From NCBI GenBank assembly GCA_016867655.1, contig VGJA01000066.1, positions 1-5,980 of the forward strand: a stretch of 5,980 nt of DNA, read 5' to 3'. This stretch comes from Candidatus Altarchaeales archaeon (GTDB lineage Archaea > Altiarchaeota > Altiarchaeia > IMC4 > SCGC-AAA252-I15). This document shows positions 1 to 4,805 of this stretch, piece by piece (within the stretch, counting starts at the first letter, position 1; each line of letters opens with the position of its first letter). The notes beneath the pieces were generated by a model that saw nothing but the letters and a program-made list of their open reading frames with translations, did not search any database and was not told the origin of the DNA. The position numbers and the translations under genes are program-made.

Positions 1-1210
1 TTACCTTTACTTGACAATATCTCTCACCCTCAACACAAACTTCATCGCTTTTGCATGCATCAAAAAGGTTTTCACGTGTTTCCCTGACACATTTATGACT
101 CTCACAAGAGTAATCCTTCTCTATTTGGTACACGTCTCCGTTTTGACACTCATAACGAACGCTATCCGAAGGACAGTCACTATTGGAGTCACATTCAGAG
201 TTTTGTGAGGTGATAGTGGTGGTAGTGGTCGTATTTGTTGTAGTGGTCGTACTTGTTGTAGTTGAGGTGGCTATTGTTGTAGTAGAAGTTATGGTAGAAC
301 TACTCGTGGTGCTAGAACTTGTGGTTGTAGTTTTTTCAGAAACTGTTAGTGTTTTATTTACTCCCCAATAGCGTGTACTGCTGTCACCTATCACAAGCAA
401 GTATTCGCTTGGGTCGTTTATTGTAAAGTTGATAACTCCTGTAATACTCGTTCTTGCAGATAGATAGAAGTCCCCATTCGAGTCATACACATTAAGTCCT
501 ATGTCGCTTGAAGGAACGTTTATTGTAATCATATCACCAACCATTGGTCTTTCAGGCTTTGGGCCATCCAAAGTGATGTTCCTTTTGGCGTAGAAATACA
601 TCTCGCCGCAATACTTGGTTTCAGTTATCTCAAGCTCGTATTTGCCTGGCTTGGAAGGAGTGTATATTAGATAGCCTGTAGAGCCCGTGTCCTTGTTTTC
701 CGTATTCCAGTCCGTGTCAGTTATAGTAACGTGAATGTTCTTCAACACCTCGCCTGTGTCCCTATCCGTGAAAGATATCTTGAGGGATTGCCCAGGATTC
801 GGCCTTGCCGGGTCCAAAACCATGATAGGCACGTTTCCAACATCAACATTTTGTGATAAAATATCATAAACTTCTCCATATTTGACTAAATCTGCCCTCA
901 TTGTGTGGACACCGCACTTAAGGTTTATTTTAGTGCCCCAATCATCTTTAGACACAGTAACCTCGGTGTCCAGCAAATCCGGGCCGACATTCACGGTCTT
1001 TGCAGGAAACACGCTATCGTCAAAGTAGATTACAACCTGCATGCTGCTTTCAACATTCCTAACCTTAATCTTAATCTTAAACTCCTGGTCAATAATCAAA
1101 GGATCCTTAGAAAGAGTAACACTTCTAATATAAGGCATAGCAGCACTAACAGAGCTAGTGATAAGAAGCAGTACCCCACACACAAAAAGTAGGTATAGAC
1201 TACCTTTCAT
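1..1210 (-). CDS. Secreted Thr/Ser-linker surface protein with eight-Cys module (3' end beyond window)
   Basis: The reading frame is open from an ATG at 1210 to the window edge, giving 403 codons with no stop. Residues 1-23 form a signal peptide (Lys3, hydrophobic core, then SVSAA), so the product is probably exported. Residues 24 to about 290 look like beta-rich, Ig-like repeats; one includes a DTGEVLKNIHVTITD stretch. Residues 294-334 are an almost pure Thr/Ser linker, likely glycosylated in life. Residues 340-399 are a module with cysteines at 340, 346, 355, 369, 374, 386, 392 and 399. The upstream paralog at 1268-2590 has the same spacing and closely similar sequence there, but a different N-terminal half. 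By analogy a second Thr-rich stretch and a membrane anchor should follow outside the window. A G-rich GGGGTG lies just before the ATG. The function is unknown; a structural, adhesive or binding role at the cell surface is inference. Confidence 0.92.
   Translation of the reverse strand, partial: MKGSLYLLFVCGVLLLITSSVSAAMPYIRSVTLSKDPLIIDQEFKIKIKVRNVESSMQVVIYFDDSVFPAKTVNVGPDLLDTEVTVSKDDWGTKINLKCGVHTMRADLVKYGEVYDILSQNVDVGNVPIMVLDPARPNPGQSLKISFTDRDTGEVLKNIHVTITDTDWNTENKDTGSTGYLIYTPSKPGKYELEITETKYCGEMYFYAKRNITLDGPKPERPMVGDMITINVPSSDIGLNVYDSNGDFYLSARTSITGVINFTINDPSEYLLVIGDSSTRYWGVNKTLTVSEKTTTTSSSTTSSSTITSTTTIATSTTTSTTTTTNTTTTTTITSQNSECDSNSDCPSDSVRYECQNGDVYQIEKDYSCESHKCVRETRENLFDACKSDEVCVEGERYCQVKV
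14..193 (-). other. Eight-cysteine module, copy 1
   Basis: This stretch encodes residues 340-399 of the partial surface protein. Intervals between successive cysteines are 6, 9, 14, 5, 12, 6 and 7 residues, identical to the copy at 1568-1747. Landmarks shared by both copies are CDSNSDCP, IEKDYSC and VCVEGE/ICVEGE. The even number of cysteines in an exported protein suggests four disulfides. It vaguely resembles small Cys-rich extracellular domains of the Dickkopf-N type, but I cannot assign a family. Confidence 0.85.
209..331 (-). repeat. Thr/Ser low-complexity linker coding repeat
   Basis: This stretch encodes residues 294-334, nearly all Thr and Ser, using mixed ACT/ACA/ACC codons. It joins the beta-rich ectodomain to the eight-Cys module. 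Such linkers are typical O-glycosylated stalks of archaeal surface proteins. On the plus strand it reads as GT-rich sequence and produces a spurious poly-Val frame. Confidence 0.85.
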
Positions 1211-1225
1211 TTAACACCCCACTTA

Positions 1226-1249
1226 TCTTTGGGTTTTAGGTATTAAAGA
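1226..1249 (-). promoter_or_regulatory. 24-nt promoter repeat, copy 1
   Basis: On the minus strand this 24-nt element starts TCTTTAATACC and ends TAAAACCCAAAGA (the two quoted pieces share a T-free junction and together cover it). It is identical to 2609-2632. It contains the TATA-like TTTAATA about 37 nt before the ATG at 1210, which would put the transcription start about 10 nt before the start codon. It sits in the 57-nt gap between the two surface-protein genes, so the downstream gene probably has its own promoter. Confidence 0.6.
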
Positions 1250-1267
1250 CCTTTCTAGAAGCGTTTT

Positions 1268-2590
1268 TTATCTCCTGTTTTTGGTTGAGAAGTAAACTAG
1301 CAGAATTCCTGTAATAACGCATAGTATGAGTAAAGCTAGGGCAACAATCACTAGTATTAGGATAGTGACGTAATCTGAGGTCTCCTCTTTTTGAGGTAGA
1401 GTTGTAGTTGTTTCTGGGACTGTCGTTGTAGCTCTTGTTTCTATAACCACTATTGGTTTTGTAGTTGTTGCTGTGACTATTTGAGTTGTTGTTGAAGTGG
1501 TTGTTACAGTAGTTCTAGGTGTTGTTGTGCTTGCCGGTGTAGTTGTGGTAGTAGTTGCCTTTGTTTGGCAGTATTTCTCACCTTCCACACAAATCTTGTC
1601 GTCACCACATACGTCATACAGTGACTCAGATGTTTCCTTAACACATTCATGATTGTCGCACGAGTAATCTTTCTCTATTTTGTAGACATTGCCATTCTTA
1701 CACTCGTAATAGGTTTTGTCTTCTGGACAATCACTATTACTGTCACACTCCTCCTGCGGGGGAGTAGTAGTACTAGTTGTTGTAGTGGAAGTAGTAGTGG
1801 TTGAGGTAGTTGTTGAAGTAGTAGTACTAGTAGTTGTTGAAGTAGTGGGGACAATATTTATAGTCTTTGTCGCCTTGCAGTAGCCGCTTTTCCAAGCGTC
1901 AATCTGGTATTTGCCGTACTCGTTCCTTAGGTCGCCTGCTATGTTGAATGTTGTTTCTCCGTCATTATCTGTGACTGGCGCTTCTTCAGAGTCATCATCC
2001 TCCTCCCACACACCCCTCTCGTTGTCGTCAATCCAAGTGAACTTGACTCTAGCACCCTTAACTTCATCTCCCTCCTTATTCTTAACTGTTATTGTAATGA
2101 ACTCATTTAGAGTTGGGTTACTTGGCTCCAATGTAAAATCCAATGTTTTCTCACTGTCATCGCCCTCTGGAAGCAAATCCAAGTTGTCGTTTGTGTCTGA
2201 CTTGGTATTTACGTCACCCGAAACCTCAACCTTCACCTCAATATTATCATCACACTTATAATTCATCAAATTACCATTCCAAAAGTCATTGCCGTGGGAC
2301 CTGAAGTTTGTAGAACTTATGTTCAGCTGAGTGTCATTGCCAACGTGAAAATTCATATGGTGCTCCTTATCATGCACTAAAACACCTCCAACCCATATCT
2401 TAACGTCCACGCCTGCATTCTCGCTGTCGTCTGGATTCTCAAAAGTTATACCCACCTTAAAGTCCTCGCCAGGGCGTATCTCGATTGGATAAACATCGAC
2501 AGATATACCGTCTATCTCAACATCAGCAGCAGAAACAGCATTACTCAAAACCAAGAATACCAGCAATAGTATAAAATAACCAGCCCTCAT
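1268..2590 (-). CDS. Membrane-anchored Thr/Ser-linker surface protein with eight-Cys module
   Basis: This is a complete 440-residue protein. Residues 1-21 are a signal peptide (hydrophobic core, NAVSA before the likely cleavage site). Residues 22 to about 150 and 150-247 look like two beta-sandwich, Ig-like domains; the first begins with a CARDB-like pattern (IEIRPGEDFKVGITFENP) and both are very acidic. A Thr/Ser linker covers 249-276. The eight-Cys module covers 282-341 (Cys 282, 288, 297, 311, 316, 328, 334, 341). A second Thr-rich stalk covers about 345-397. A single transmembrane helix spans about 407-434, followed by a short basic tail (STKNRR). The layout predicts an outward-facing type I membrane protein on a glycosylated stalk. 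It shares its promoter element and Cys module with the next gene (57-nt gap) and is probably co-regulated with it. The biological role is not recognisable from sequence. Confidence 0.94.
   Translation of the reverse strand: MRAGYFILLLVFLVLSNAVSAADVEIDGISVDVYPIEIRPGEDFKVGITFENPDDSENAGVDVKIWVGGVLVHDKEHHMNFHVGNDTQLNISSTNFRSHGNDFWNGNLMNYKCDDNIEVKVEVSGDVNTKSDTNDNLDLLPEGDDSEKTLDFTLEPSNPTLNEFITITVKNKEGDEVKGARVKFTWIDDNERGVWEEDDDSEEAPVTDNDGETTFNIAGDLRNEYGKYQIDAWKSGYCKATKTINIVPTTSTTTSTTTSTTTSTTTTSTTTTSTTTPPQEECDSNSDCPEDKTYYECKNGNVYKIEKDYSCDNHECVKETSESLYDVCGDDKICVEGEKYCQTKATTTTTTPASTTTPRTTVTTTSTTTQIVTATTTKPIVVIETRATTTVPETTTTLPQKEETSDYVTILILVIVALALLILCVITGILLVYFSTKNRR
1466..1558 (-). repeat. Second Thr-rich stalk coding region
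   Basis: This encodes residues 345-375, the start of the juxtamembrane Thr-rich stalk of the anchored surface protein; Thr-rich sequence continues less densely to about residue 397. It places the eight-Cys module between two flexible linkers. Confidence 0.75.
1568..1747 (-). other. Eight-cysteine module, copy 2
   Basis: This encodes residues 282-341 of the anchored surface protein. The cysteine intervals (6, 9, 14, 5, 12, 6, 7) match the copy at 14-193 exactly. The shared motifs CDSNSDCP, YECKNG/YECQNG and IEKDYSC show common descent. The module lies between two Thr/Ser linkers, as expected of a portable extracellular unit. Confidence 0.85.
1763..1846 (-). repeat. Thr/Ser low-complexity linker coding repeat
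   Basis: This encodes residues 249-276, a run of TTTS/TTST-type units between the second beta-rich domain and the eight-Cys module. It corresponds in position to the linker at 209-331 in the paralog. Confidence 0.85.
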
Positions 2591-2608
2591 CTAACAACCC
2601 CCGGTTAT

Positions 2609-2632
2609 TCTTTGGGTTTTAGGTATTAAAGA
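2609..2632 (-). promoter_or_regulatory. 24-nt promoter repeat, copy 2
   Basis: This is a 24-nt exact match to 1226-1249, placed about 40 nt before the ATG at 2590. TTTAATA inside it is the likely TATA box. Downstream of the repeat, CGGGGG before the start codon may act as a weak ribosome binding site. Its ends (TCTTT/AAAGA) are inverted, so it could also be a regulator site rather than only a core promoter. Confidence 0.6.
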
Positions 2633-2666
2633 GCTGCTACACTTCAGTTATGGTTATGGATGTGCC

Positions 2667-2858
2667 TTATAGTCCTGCCTGGCATTGTGCTAGTGGTGTG
2701 TCGCAGTCGTATGGGCAAGCTGGCAGTGGAGGGCTACCGCATGGGCAGTTTAGGCATGGTTTCCAGTCTGTGTCAACGCAGCAGCAGTCTGCGGATAGGC
2801 CGTCCATCCAGGCGTAGGCGCCGCATACTGCCCTGCAGTCAGCTTCTGGTGTATTCAT
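2667..2858 (-). CDS. Small cysteine-rich protein (63 aa, 11 Cys)
   Basis: The frame starts at an ATG inside the last codons of the upstream winged-helix gene (20-nt overlap) and ends at TAA. The product has 63 residues with cysteines at 8, 12, 25, 26, 27, 35, 38, 40, 48, 52 and 59, including CCC, CxxCxC and two CxxxC groups. There is no signal peptide or membrane segment. All 11 cysteines use TGC, although neighbouring genes mostly use TGT. That points either to a genuine gene with distinct codon use, possibly acquired, or to a compositional accident. No Shine-Dalgarno is visible, only GGG before the ATG, so translation would depend on coupling to the upstream gene. A metal-binding or disulfide-rich role is inference only; I recognise no family. 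The frame stays open about 15 codons upstream of the ATG with two more cysteines (CTRC) but no standard start codon. Confidence 0.55.
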   Translation of the reverse strand: MNTPEADCRAVCGAYAWMDGLSADCCCVDTDWKPCLNCPCGSPPLPACPYDCDTPLAQCQAGL

Positions 2859-3195
2859 CCCATATTGAATACATCTTGTACAAGACTTCTGAGAATTCTT
2901 TTTTCAAATGCAGTTCGTGTTTCTTCCGCCCTTGGTTGTATTTTTTTTCAATCATTCCTGCTCTTTTGAGCCTTTTCAGCATGTTGTGGTAGCTGCTTTG
3001 CGTTATGTTTTTTTTTAGAGTGTATTGTTTCCACTGGTCTACTGTGTAGGGTGTTTCTGTTCTGTCCCATTCTTTTATGTACTGGAGGAAATCCTCGGCC
3101 GTTTTTACTAATTCAGGCTCTTTCCAGAACAGGCTTTCAAGGATTTCCTCCAGATTTTGGGGTGGTTTATCGGTTATTTCGATTTTGAGTGACAT
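2839..3195 (-). CDS. Winged-helix-like putative DNA-binding protein (118 aa)
   Basis: The 118-residue product is rich in Lys and Glu, with no signal peptide or membrane segment. Residues 1-48 are predicted helical and acidic. Residues about 50-98 fit a winged helix-turn-helix: a helix at 51-60, then a likely recognition helix around 64-79 (ITQSSYHNMLKRLKRAG), then a basic turn and strand resembling a wing (MIEKKYNQGRKKHELHL). The C-terminus is an amphipathic helix, possibly for dimerisation. The ATG lies about 31 nt after a good TATA box, implying a nearly leaderless transcript. The Cys-rich gene overlaps its 3' end, so the two are probably one transcript. A transcriptional regulator is the likely role; the target is unknown, though the palindrome at 3258-3284 is a candidate for autoregulation. 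Confidence 0.8.
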   Translation of the reverse strand: MSLKIEITDKPPQNLEEILESLFWKEPELVKTAEDFLQYIKEWDRTETPYTVDQWKQYTLKKNITQSSYHNMLKRLKRAGMIEKKYNQGRKKHELHLKKEFSEVLYKMYSIWDEYTRS

Positions 3196-3221
3196 CTTCA
3201 GTTTATATAATGTGCAATACT

Positions 3222-3232
3222 GATATAAAAGC
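3222..3232 (-). promoter_or_regulatory. TATA box of the winged-helix gene
   Basis: On the minus strand the sequence is GCTTTTATATC, centred about 31 nt before the ATG at 3195. With the usual spacing of about 26 nt, transcription would begin around 3200, leaving a leader of about 5 nt. A second A/T-rich stretch at 3203-3210 is too close to the start codon to serve as its TATA box. Confidence 0.6.
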
Positions 3233-3257
3233 TTAAAGGATTAAGTGGAATGACAAG

Positions 3258-3284
3258 TATTATTTCAAGTTATTTGAAATAATA
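3258..3284. promoter_or_regulatory. Perfect 11-bp AT-rich palindrome upstream of the winged-helix gene
   Basis: The arms TATTATTTCAA and TTGAAATAATA flank GTTAT. The centre is about 44 nt upstream of the TATA box of the winged-helix gene and over 90 nt past the trm1 stop. It could be a protein binding site (an operator or upstream activator) or an RNA hairpin in the trm1 3' end. The sequence alone does not decide. Confidence 0.5.
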
Positions 3285-3296
3285 AAAATGAAAAAA
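3284..3296 (-). terminator. trm1: T-rich tracts downstream of trm1
   Basis: On the trm1 coding strand this reads as two T runs, T6 (3296-3291) then T5 (3288-3284), about 85-95 nt past the stop codon and directly before the AT-rich palindrome. Archaeal RNA polymerase terminates at oligo-T tracts, so this is the likely 3' end of the trm1 transcript. Confidence 0.45.
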
Positions 3297-3343
3297 GTTG
3301 GAGGATATGAAATTTTCAGCTAATATCAACTTTAGTAGATTTT

Positions 3344-3377
3344 GCTATTTTACATAATTCGCAATGACAAAAATAGC
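3344..3377 (-). repeat. Inverted repeat directly after the trm1 stop codon
   Basis: GCTATTTT and AAAATAGC form 8-bp arms around an 18-nt loop, starting at the base after the trm1 TAA. On the coding strand no T-tract follows the stem directly, so it is not a textbook intrinsic terminator. It could protect the mRNA 3' end. Confidence 0.35.
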
Positions 3378-4481
3378 TTAAACCACCAAACCGCTCAAAA
3401 CACTCACACCCCCATCAGTCCTCAAGCCAAGAGGCTCAAAATGCGTCCTAACAGCCTGAAAACCAGCCCTAGAAAGACCACTAAAAACAGAACTCATAGT
3501 CGGAGCAGGACGATTCTTAAGCTCGCACAGCTTATGCAAGTTAAAGTAAGGCTTCAAAACATTCTGCTCCTCCCTCACAACATTCACCAAAGAAACAGCC
3601 TCACGCTTTTTATTGAAAACCCCATCTTCAAGCACGCTTGCAAGCTGGTTGCAAAAATCCTTGTCTGCAAAAACGCCACTCCACAAGGGACCCACAACAT
3701 TCAACTTACTGCCGCAGGAACACTTCTCCCTCAAATCGCCCAATTTCACATAACTCCTCTCAAGACACTTAAAACAATGCTGCAAAAAAACAATGTTGTC
3801 CTGAGAGGGTTTGACAAATTTCCTCCCTCGATTTAGTTCAACAAAAGCCCTGAAATAATGCCTAGTCGAATGAGAAAACAAAACCCTAACACCATAATCA
3901 TACCTGACAGCACTACGAGCAATAAAACCCAACAAAATTCTCAACCCAATTTCATCATAATAATCCGTCCTCAAAGAGACTGCATCATACTTACGCCTGC
4001 AGGCAGTCGGATAAGTCCCGCACAACACGCTAGTGTCAGTAGCAGCAACTCCTAGAAAACCTTTCTTGGGCATCGCCCTAACCGCGCTGTCCAAATACCT
4101 CACAGGCGGCCCAAAAGGGTCAATGTCAACGAAATCAAACTTCTTGTCTGAAAGAAAGAAGTTGCAATTTTCATTGGAAATTGAAACAGAAACGCTGTTT
4201 GAATCAGCATTCTCTTTCATCAGACTACACGCCTGCTGGTTCAAGTCATTAAGAAAAACTTCCTTAACTCCAGCTTCTTTAGCAACCCTAATCCCGCGAG
4301 CGCCGCTTCCAGCAAGAGCATCACAATAACTTGCAGGCTTCAAAATACGGCACACAGCGACGCTAACATCCCTCGTCAACTCCATCGCCGGATTGTAAAA
4401 AACAGGATTCCTAGCAGTAAGCTTATCCACAATAGGAACCTTCAATTGAGTAGAACCCTCAACCACTACACCCCAATCCAT
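3378..4481 (-). CDS. trm1: tRNA (guanine(26)-N(2))-dimethyltransferase
   Basis: Trm1 uses S-adenosylmethionine to convert G26 of tRNAs to N2,N2-dimethylguanosine, at the hinge of the D and anticodon arms. The 367 residues match the usual archaeal length. The family pattern runs through the protein: VFYNPAMELTRD at 27-38, SAM-binding motif I DALAGSGARGIR at 54-65, acidic LNDL at 77-80, the signature DIDPFGPP at 119-126, ATDTSVLCG at 147-155, and the C-terminal THFEPLGLRTD at 347-357. Cysteines 236, 239, 254 and 256 (CFKC...CSC) form the zinc-ribbon site of archaeal and eukaryotic Trm1. The ATG is well supported because the N-terminal VVEGSTQLKVP aligns with the start of known homologs. No ribosome binding site is visible; a TATA-like box 28 nt upstream suggests a leaderless mRNA. 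It is transcribed divergently from ubiX. Nothing appears truncated. Confidence 0.96.
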   Translation of the reverse strand: MDWGVVVEGSTQLKVPIVDKLTARNPVFYNPAMELTRDVSVAVCRILKPASYCDALAGSGARGIRVAKEAGVKEVFLNDLNQQACSLMKENADSNSVSVSISNENCNFFLSDKKFDFVDIDPFGPPVRYLDSAVRAMPKKGFLGVAATDTSVLCGTYPTACRRKYDAVSLRTDYYDEIGLRILLGFIARSAVRYDYGVRVLFSHSTRHYFRAFVELNRGRKFVKPSQDNIVFLQHCFKCLERSYVKLGDLREKCSCGSKLNVVGPLWSGVFADKDFCNQLASVLEDGVFNKKREAVSLVNVVREEQNVLKPYFNLHKLCELKNRPAPTMSSVFSGLSRAGFQAVRTHFEPLGLRTDGGVSVLSGLVV

Positions 4482-4504
4482 ATATAAATTTTAGGATACG
4501 ATTC

Positions 4505-4513
4505 TAATATTAA
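4505..4513 (-). promoter_or_regulatory. trm1: TATA-like box of trm1
   Basis: On the minus strand it reads TTAATATTA, centred 28 nt before the trm1 ATG, which predicts leaderless transcription. A stronger-looking TTTATATAT abuts the ATG itself and is too close to serve as the TATA box for this start. Confidence 0.45.
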
Positions 4514-4546
4514 CAAGCTAAGGAGAAGGTTATACCTTATACGCCA

Positions 4547-4590
4547 GTGCAGCTAAGCGACCCCGTCGCACGGGGGAGCGCACGCTGCAC
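4547..4590. repeat. GC-rich nested stem-loop
   Basis: Three nested stems can form: outer GTGCAGC (4547-4553) with GCTGCAC (4584-4590), middle GCG (4557-4559) with CGC (4579-4581), and inner CCCCGT (4561-4566) with ACGGGG (4570-4575) closing a CGC triloop. That gives 16 base pairs in 44 nt. It lies upstream of both flanking genes, so it is not a terminator for either. It is a candidate core of a small RNA; the strand is undetermined. Confidence 0.5.
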
Positions 4591-4597
4591 CTTTGAT

Positions 4598-4616
4598 CAT
4601 GCATGCCGTATGCATG
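4598..4616. repeat. ATGC-repeat hairpin
   Basis: CATGCAT (4598-4604) and ATGCATG (4610-4616) pair around GCCGT. The tract consists of ATGC tetranucleotide repeats continuing to 4622, so alternative pairings are possible and slippage could have produced it. Confidence 0.4.
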
Positions 4617-4618
4617 CA

Positions 4619-4648
4619 TGCACCTTCACAAAAATGTGAAGAGGTGCA
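4619..4648. repeat. 12-bp hairpin with AAAA loop
   Basis: TGCACCT (4619-4625) pairs with AGGTGCA (4642-4648) and TCACA (4626-4630) pairs with TGTGA (4635-4639). They enclose an AAAA loop with a 2-nt bulge on the 3' side. The stem end overlaps the first base of the palindrome at 4648-4662. Confidence 0.5.
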
Positions 4649-4662
4649 CCTTTAGTAAAGGT
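4648..4662. promoter_or_regulatory. Palindromic site upstream of ubiX TATA box
   Basis: ACCTTT-AGT-AAAGGT is a perfect palindrome with 6-bp arms, ending 4 nt before the ubiX TATA box. It shares ACCTTTNNTAAAGGT with the site at 4700-4718; the centres are 54 nt apart. Two copies around a core promoter look like operators. Confidence 0.5.
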
Positions 4663-4666
4663 TGCG

Positions 4667-4676
4667 ATATATAAAT
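4667..4676 (+). promoter_or_regulatory. ubiX: TATA box of the ubiX operon
   Basis: ATATATAAAT is a strong archaeal TATA box. Transcription would start near 4697-4700, leaving a leader of about 105-110 nt before the ubiX ATG. That is long compared with the nearly leaderless genes nearby. Confidence 0.6.
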
Positions 4677-4699
4677 CTTAGAGGATACTTATATTAGCA

Positions 4700-4718
4700 G
4701 AACCTTTGATAAAGGTTC
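4700..4718. promoter_or_regulatory. Palindromic site at the predicted ubiX transcription start
   Basis: GAACCTTT-GAT-AAAGGTTC is a perfect palindrome with 8-bp arms that coincides with the predicted transcription start. Protein bound here would block initiation. Alternatively, if transcribed, it makes a hairpin at the very 5' end of the ubiX mRNA. Confidence 0.5.
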
Positions 4719-4733
4719 ATCAAACTACGAGTA

Positions 4734-4773
4734 TTGAGGGGTTTTCGCTTCTTTCAGTCGCTCAACCCCTCAA
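4734..4773 (+). promoter_or_regulatory. Stem-loop in the ubiX leader
   Basis: TTGAGGGGTT (4734-4743) pairs with AACCCCTCAA (4764-4773) in a perfect 10-bp stem with a 20-nt loop. It ends 32 nt before the ubiX ATG and just ahead of the weak ribosome binding site GAGGG at 4791-4795. No known riboswitch class is recognised. It may modulate translation or stabilise the mRNA. Confidence 0.45.
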
Positions 4774-4805
4774 ACGCATCAAACGAAAAAGAGGGATAAA
4801 ACAGC

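Larger units (their letters stand above)
4482..4805. other. Divergent trm1/ubiX intergenic region rich in inverted repeats
   Basis: These 324 nt contain no convincing protein gene. They hold the trm1 promoter near 4505-4513, a 13-nt palindrome AAGGT-TAT-ACCTT at 4526-4538, a GC-rich nested stem at 4547-4590, an ATGC-repeat hairpin at 4598-4616, a 12-bp hairpin at 4619-4648, two related palindromes around the ubiX TATA box, and a 10-bp stem-loop in the ubiX leader. The motif TGCACCTT occurs three times, at 4586, 4619 and 4645. This density is far above that of the other gaps in the window. Confidence 0.7.

Noticed and set aside
183..371. Plus-strand frame giving a poly-Val/Glu peptide
   Set aside because: It is the antisense of the Thr/Ser linker: GT-rich sequence reads as Val. 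It has no promoter or ribosome binding site.
905..1192. Plus-strand frame inside the partial surface-protein gene
   Set aside because: It is antisense to a well-supported coding frame with a signal peptide and domain structure; the product resembles nothing.
2839..2920. Possible frameshift joining the winged-helix and Cys-rich proteins at the A6 run near 2897-2902
   Set aside because: Reaching the Cys-rich frame needs a +1 shift, not the -1 shift favoured on A-rich slippery sites, and the winged-helix protein already ends in a plausible amphipathic helix. A one-base sequencing error in the run remains possible.
2660..2992. Plus-strand 110-codon frame antisense to the Cys-rich and winged-helix genes
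   Set aside because: The minus-strand frames have a TATA box, sensible composition and coupling; this one has Arg/Ser/Cys-rich shadow composition and no start signals.
3342..4329. Three plus-strand frames antisense to trm1
   Set aside because: trm1 carries all family motifs across the interval; these frames are shadows.
4547..4590. H/ACA guide RNA
   Set aside because: The internal loop resembles a guide pocket, but the upper stem is too short, there is no kink-turn, and no ACA follows the stem at the right distance.
4700..4790. Box C/D guide RNA on the minus strand (TTTGATGA and CTGA present)
   Set aside because: The C-like box starts with U instead of a purine, a matching second D box is absent, and the order and spacing do not fit C-D'-C'-D.
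4690..4805. FMN riboswitch in front of ubiX
   Set aside because: The known conserved FMN-aptamer segments are absent; only simple hairpins are visible.
4482..4805. tRNA or other known structural RNA gene in the divergent gap
   Set aside because: No GGTTCRA T-loop with a matching acceptor stem; the GGTTCATC at 4714-4721 belongs to the palindrome.
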